Positions 60,360 to 64,000 of a DNA stretch of 64,000 nt are shown in pieces (within the stretch, counting starts at the first letter, position 1; the number at the start of each line of letters is the position of its first letter). The stretch is from Siphonodentalium dalli (Eukaryota > Mollusca > Scaphopoda > Gadilida > Siphonodentaliidae). The notes beneath the pieces were generated by a model. It was given only the letters and a program-made list of their open reading frames with translations, had not been told where the DNA came from and ran no database searches. The translations under genes and the position numbers were made by a program. The stretch lies in the NCBI GenBank assembly GCA_032622095.1, contig CP136064.1, positions 43,420,989-43,484,988 on the forward strand, written 5' to 3'.

Positions 60360-61353
60360 TACCAACTCAACTCTGGATCTACATTTAATTGGAGCTCTGA
60401 TAGTTTGGGATATCGACCTAATATTCAGATGTTTAGTGATTCTAAAATGTTCATGTAATATAGCCATTTCTTTGTATGTTACATTTCAGTCGGTTCAGTT
60501 TACGGCAACATAATTTGGCACAGTGTCACTTGTACTAATACTGTCATGTCTCATTTTGTCGGCTAGCAATACATTGGTTGGAGTATTCCATGATTGGAAT
60601 ACCAACAAGAACGACGCTGTAATGCCAACAACAAAAAACCTCCGGCCAAGCACAATCACCCAGTATGCGATATGAATAACCATATTTCACACAGAACATG
60701 GCGTACGCTTTACATTGATTTGTTGTGAAAAAAGCTGTCATATTGTTCCAATAACCATTATTGAAGTGGGTATATATGTATATGATGTGCAAAGGGCAGT
60801 CCAGCAGCAGAAAGTCTTCCGCTACATTAGTTAAAACCCCACAAGCATGTTTCTTAATTGAAATGATGAAACATGTGTATATGCACAAGCAGTCGAACAT
60901 ATATGGAATGTCCACACTGCTATGAACTATTCATTGAAAGGCACTGAACAAAATCTAATTCGAGCTTACACCTAGGGCACAACGCAGGTCCTTCATCGGA
61001 CCCATGGCCAGTGGCTCACATACATACATGACATTTCTTAACAATAATGTGCACTTATATTTGGTGATTATTGGATGCTACGTGTCAACATCTGCTTATG
61101 TTGACACTCTAATGTGTCACATGTTCAACATCTTGGTTTGGCACAGCCCTGATCGGAATCTTAAGGACTCATTGCATTATTTACACATGGGTTAGTGTAC
61201 CCACATCAAAATACAACGCCTATATGTCATTGATTTGTATGGCATCTGTGTTTTGTCAGCACTACATTGGTTGACACGACACTCGGTGACAACATAAGAA
61301 TTGTAGGCGCTTCCGGCGAGTATAATATTCAAATATTTTAAGACAGACAATAT
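60360..61353. other. Stretch between C3 and the 61.4-kb element
   Basis: Reverse-strand frames at 60495-60683 and 60544-60915 overlap in different phases. One encodes a hydrophobic run (VIVLGRRFFVVGITASFLLV). I could not decide whether either is real. Confidence 0.35.
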
Positions 61354-61801
61354 GTGACCCGCCATATCAAATCCAGTCGATTTTTTTTACCCTGTGCCAA
61401 TGCATTCTCTTATATATGCGAGTCGACCATAGGTCGCATCGCATATATAAGAGAATGCATTGGCGTAACAATTTTTTATCATGTTTTTTAAATAAATGTT
61501 TCTTACAATTTTTAGGACAAAAAATAAAAAACACCATTACCCTGCAGGGAACCCCACGCATATATAAAAGCATATAGAAGAGTGTCGTCTGCTCATGTTT
61601 GTCTGGGGCTCTGTATGCGTGAAATTATAAAATTGTTAAAGAATACAAGAACAAATTATTAAAATAGTAAAACATTGTTAGGCCAATGCATTCTCTTATA
61701 TATGCGAGGCGACCTATGGTCGACTCGCATATATAAGAGAATGCATTGGCACAGGGTAAAAAAAATCCCGACTTACGACTGGATTTGATATGGCGGGTCA
61801 C
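61354..61801. mobile_element. MITE with new ends carrying the C hairpin module
   Basis: 448 bp with inverted ends GTGACCCGCCATATCAAATC / its complement, flanked by ATAT on both sides (ambiguous with end extension). Inside are 67-bp palindromes at 61397-61463 and 61683-61749, the same sequences as in family C. The CCCTTTACCC ends and asymmetric arm of family C are absent. The right end has an extra TAAGTCGGG not present on the left. Confidence 0.85.
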
Positions 61802-62078
61802 ATATATGAGTGGCATCAATATACAAGCATCGTCCAAATCTTCTTTCAATGGTGCTGAGCAAACTGGTTATTGTGAACTATTTTGTTGTTTACGGCGACA
61901 AGACTTAGTTACACATCGGCACGTCTATTCATATATATAGCTGCCAAATATGGATTACCTCGATATATCATGGGTGGAAGTGATCACAATGCTAATGGTT
62001 GACTACTGTGGGTAGTTAAGATACTCTCCGTGGAAACATCATATATTGATCATATAGAACCAACAATAACTGATTAAT
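61802..62078. other. Short stretch before D6
   Basis: Nothing identified; TTAAT at 62074-62078 is the left duplication of D6. Confidence 0.5.
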
Positions 62079-62446
62079 CAGCCTGTTCTCCCGAAAAATC
62101 CGCACATTCATCTGCTTGCAATAAAACTCGTTTTAGGTTTATAATCTGCTGAGAATCGCCTCAATTTGAATCGATAATGTGATGAAAATAAGAACATTTT
62201 AGTCACATTATCGACTCACAATGAGGCGATTCTAAGCAGAGTATATGCGCACAATGACACATATAAGCCAACTCACGATGTTTCAGGTGTGCGCTCTTTA
62301 ACATGCATTTTCACTGTGGCCCGCGCCATAAAAAGAATAACGTACATGACTCCATTTTCTGCTTATTTCAGAATCAAATAATTACATTAGTACCTATTAC
62401 ACTTTATATGCCGATTATGTGCGTATATGCGCGAGCAAATGTTGAA
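62079..62446 (+). mobile_element. Family D element, copy D6 (best preserved)
   Basis: 368 bp from CAGCCTGTTCTC to GCAAATGTTGAA, flanked by TTAAT at 62074-62078 and 62447-62451. The internal hairpin pairs GAGAATCGCCTCA (62150) with TGAGGCGATTCTAAGC (62222) and ATCGATAATGTG with CACATTATCGACTC. No inverted termini and no frame. Confidence 0.9.
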
Positions 62447-62508
62447 TTAATAATTAAATTTAGCACAGTTTTGGGGATATTTTTTTCACAAAATTTGAAG
62501 TTACTGGA

Positions 62509-63401
62509 TGTGATGATCGCAACTGACTGTATACTCTCTTAGAACAACAGTTTGTTTGTTAGACATATACTTGTTTGGGGACAATGCACACACTTGTTGT
62601 TCAATGCCTGCCATTAAGTATTAACTAGTGTGGCCAATGGGTTTTGACTGGTGGCGAACATCTGCATTAGTATAGGATGGACTTATGAAGAATAGTGCTT
62701 CTTACATATGAATGTCAGACACGACTATACTGACCTTGCTATGGCTGTTCGAGGCAGTTACAAACGATATGATAAGACATAAACTCTAAGAAAATTTGAA
62801 TGGGATTGAAATTGCTGGGAAAATGTGTATCTGACTTCCTTCAACGAAAGCATAGTGGGTTGACCAAGAGGTTAGCATTTCAAATAGTTTCCTGGGAGTC
62901 ATTATTGTGCATGCCTTTGTTAGTAATTACGCCATACTATGGTATTAGTTGTTCGTCATTGCTCATCCAATCACATGTGTTGTGTTATTATTCTGTGACA
63001 AAGTCACATTTTTTGTATGAATAATTTGGGATATGTTTATTAAAAAAAATTGTGATGATCGCAATTGACTGTATACTCTCTTAGACAGTTTGTTTGTTAG
63101 ACATTTACTTGATTGGGACAGTTACAAACGATATTATAACACATGAACGTTAAAAAAGTTTCAATGGGATTGAAATCGCTGGGCAATACGTAGTCTGTGT
63201 AAATGCGTATCTGACTTCCTTCAACGAAAGCGTAGTGGGTTGACCAAGAGAATTTCAAATAGTTTGATGTGATTCAGTTCTTATGCATGCCTTTAAGTAA
63301 TTACACCATACTAATGTATTAGTTGTTCATCGTTGCTCATCAAATCACATATGTTGTGTTATTTTTCTGTGACAAAGTCACATTTTTTGTATCAATAAGT
63401 C
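62509..63401 (+). repeat. Tandem duplication, about 0.5- and 0.35-kb copies
   Basis: GTGATGATCGCAACTGACTG at 62509 recurs at 63051. Shared text includes TCTGACTTCCTTCAACGAAA and GTGACAAAGTCACATTTTTT. The first copy has about 165 bp (62578-62755) absent from the second. The frame 62800-63024 lies in copy 1 and is not preserved in copy 2, which argues against coding. Confidence 0.85.
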
Positions 63402-64000
63402 AAATTGATATGCCACATTGGTATAATTAGCGCTGTTAAATATGATTGTGTTGGATGCTGTCGTAACTGGATGTTTGAATCCCGATGAAATCTTTAATAG
63501 CTTGTACATTTGAACTTGTTGATGACTATATTATGTGAGCTGAGCAGGTGCACAATCTAATTGGTTATTTGAAGCGTGTTCAACGTTTGAGTATATTTGC
63601 GCGGCCATGTTGGTTGCCATTTAAAATAAAATCAAAGAATATTCCAAGTTTATATACACACGGACTTTACGTGTATATAGCGAGTTTAAAATGACACTAC
63701 AAGATCTTTCAAATGGATAAACTAAGAATTTATGCCATACAAGATCCCGTATACTGATCTTTATTTATTCAGTTCATTTAAAAAAACATTCATTCGACCT
63801 TTTGCCCTTTGGCCGTTGTACACAACGGTCCATATATCTGGAATAGCACTGGTTACACTGACTTCCTTCCTGTTTAAAATGGTATATTATATGGATAGTG
63901 TTATGTTCAACTTGTCCGACCCCCCACCCACCCAAACACTCTACCATTTATTTTCCCACATCGATGACCATGATCAGGAATACTCGAAAAATAAAAAGTT
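63402..64000. other. Right edge of window
   Basis: AT-rich with a C-rich tract near 63921-63935. No gene or repeat identified. Confidence 0.45.

Noticed and set aside
60544-60915. 123-codon reverse frame with Cys and a hydrophobic run in the overlapping phase
   Set aside because: Two phases compete, neither has a recognisable family, and AT-rich sequence often yields such frames.

Overview
The window looks like repeat-dominated intergenic or intronic DNA from a eukaryote, most likely a marine invertebrate. A gastropod mollusc is my best guess. The DNA is AT-rich with many tacatgta-type palindromes. It carries two relics resembling a SINE core that I recall as abundant in gastropods, and three broken ORF1 copies of a jockey-type LINE. 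I found no complete host protein gene, rRNA, tRNA or CRISPR array. Open frames are short (158 codons or fewer) and most fall inside repeats, so I annotate mainly mobile elements and keep only three weak candidate coding segments.

Layout. 1.5-7.1 kb: a 5.6-kb foldback element (family A, copy A1) with arms of about 2 kb. 7.65-8.06 kb: a TTAA-flanked palindromic MITE (C1). 8.97-10.80 kb: family B element B1. 12.07-12.43 kb: hairpin element D1. 13.43-13.95 kb: H1. 14.35-14.84 kb: a GCGC/AATATT-rich MITE (M). 16.96-18.62 kb: B2. 21.57-22.41 kb: G1. 22.5-25.2 kb: tandem arrays bounded by a 471-bp direct duplication. 25.23-26.91 kb: a PIF/Harbinger-like element with a nested palindrome-rich element. 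27.41-27.82 kb: a hAT-like MITE with a perfect 8-bp target duplication. 28.1-28.9 kb: LINE ORF1 relic L1. 33.1-38.2 kb: inverted G2/G3 arms enclosing LINE relic L2 and a GTCCCCC-ended repeat. 38.5-41.1 kb: H2, H4 and H3. 42.46-43.74 kb: LINE relic L3. 44.4-45.0 kb: D2 and C2. 45.8-50.35 kb: A2, inverted relative to A1. 52.5-53.0 kb: a D element inserted into another D. 53.48-55.33 kb: B3. 55.4-55.8 kb: D4. 56.4-58.9 kb: a minisatellite-based foldback with B-related ends (B'). 59.57-60.36 kb: D5 and C3. 61.35-61.80 kb: an element with different ends carrying the C hairpin module. 62.08-62.45 kb: D6. 62.5-63.4 kb: a tandem duplication.

The unifying theme is inverted-repeat architecture. At least eight unrelated families here are built from long hairpins or foldbacks, and modules recur between families: the C hairpin cassette sits in two different end contexts, a B-internal module recurs in a hairpin at 32.6 kb, and B-like ends flank the B' foldback. 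Target duplications could be read directly for B (3 bp: AAT, TTA, ATT), the Harbinger-like element (TTA), the hAT-like MITE (ACAACGTA), C (TTAA), D (5 bp) and A (TA). No transposase frame is visible in any of them, so all are presumably mobilised in trans or are dead.
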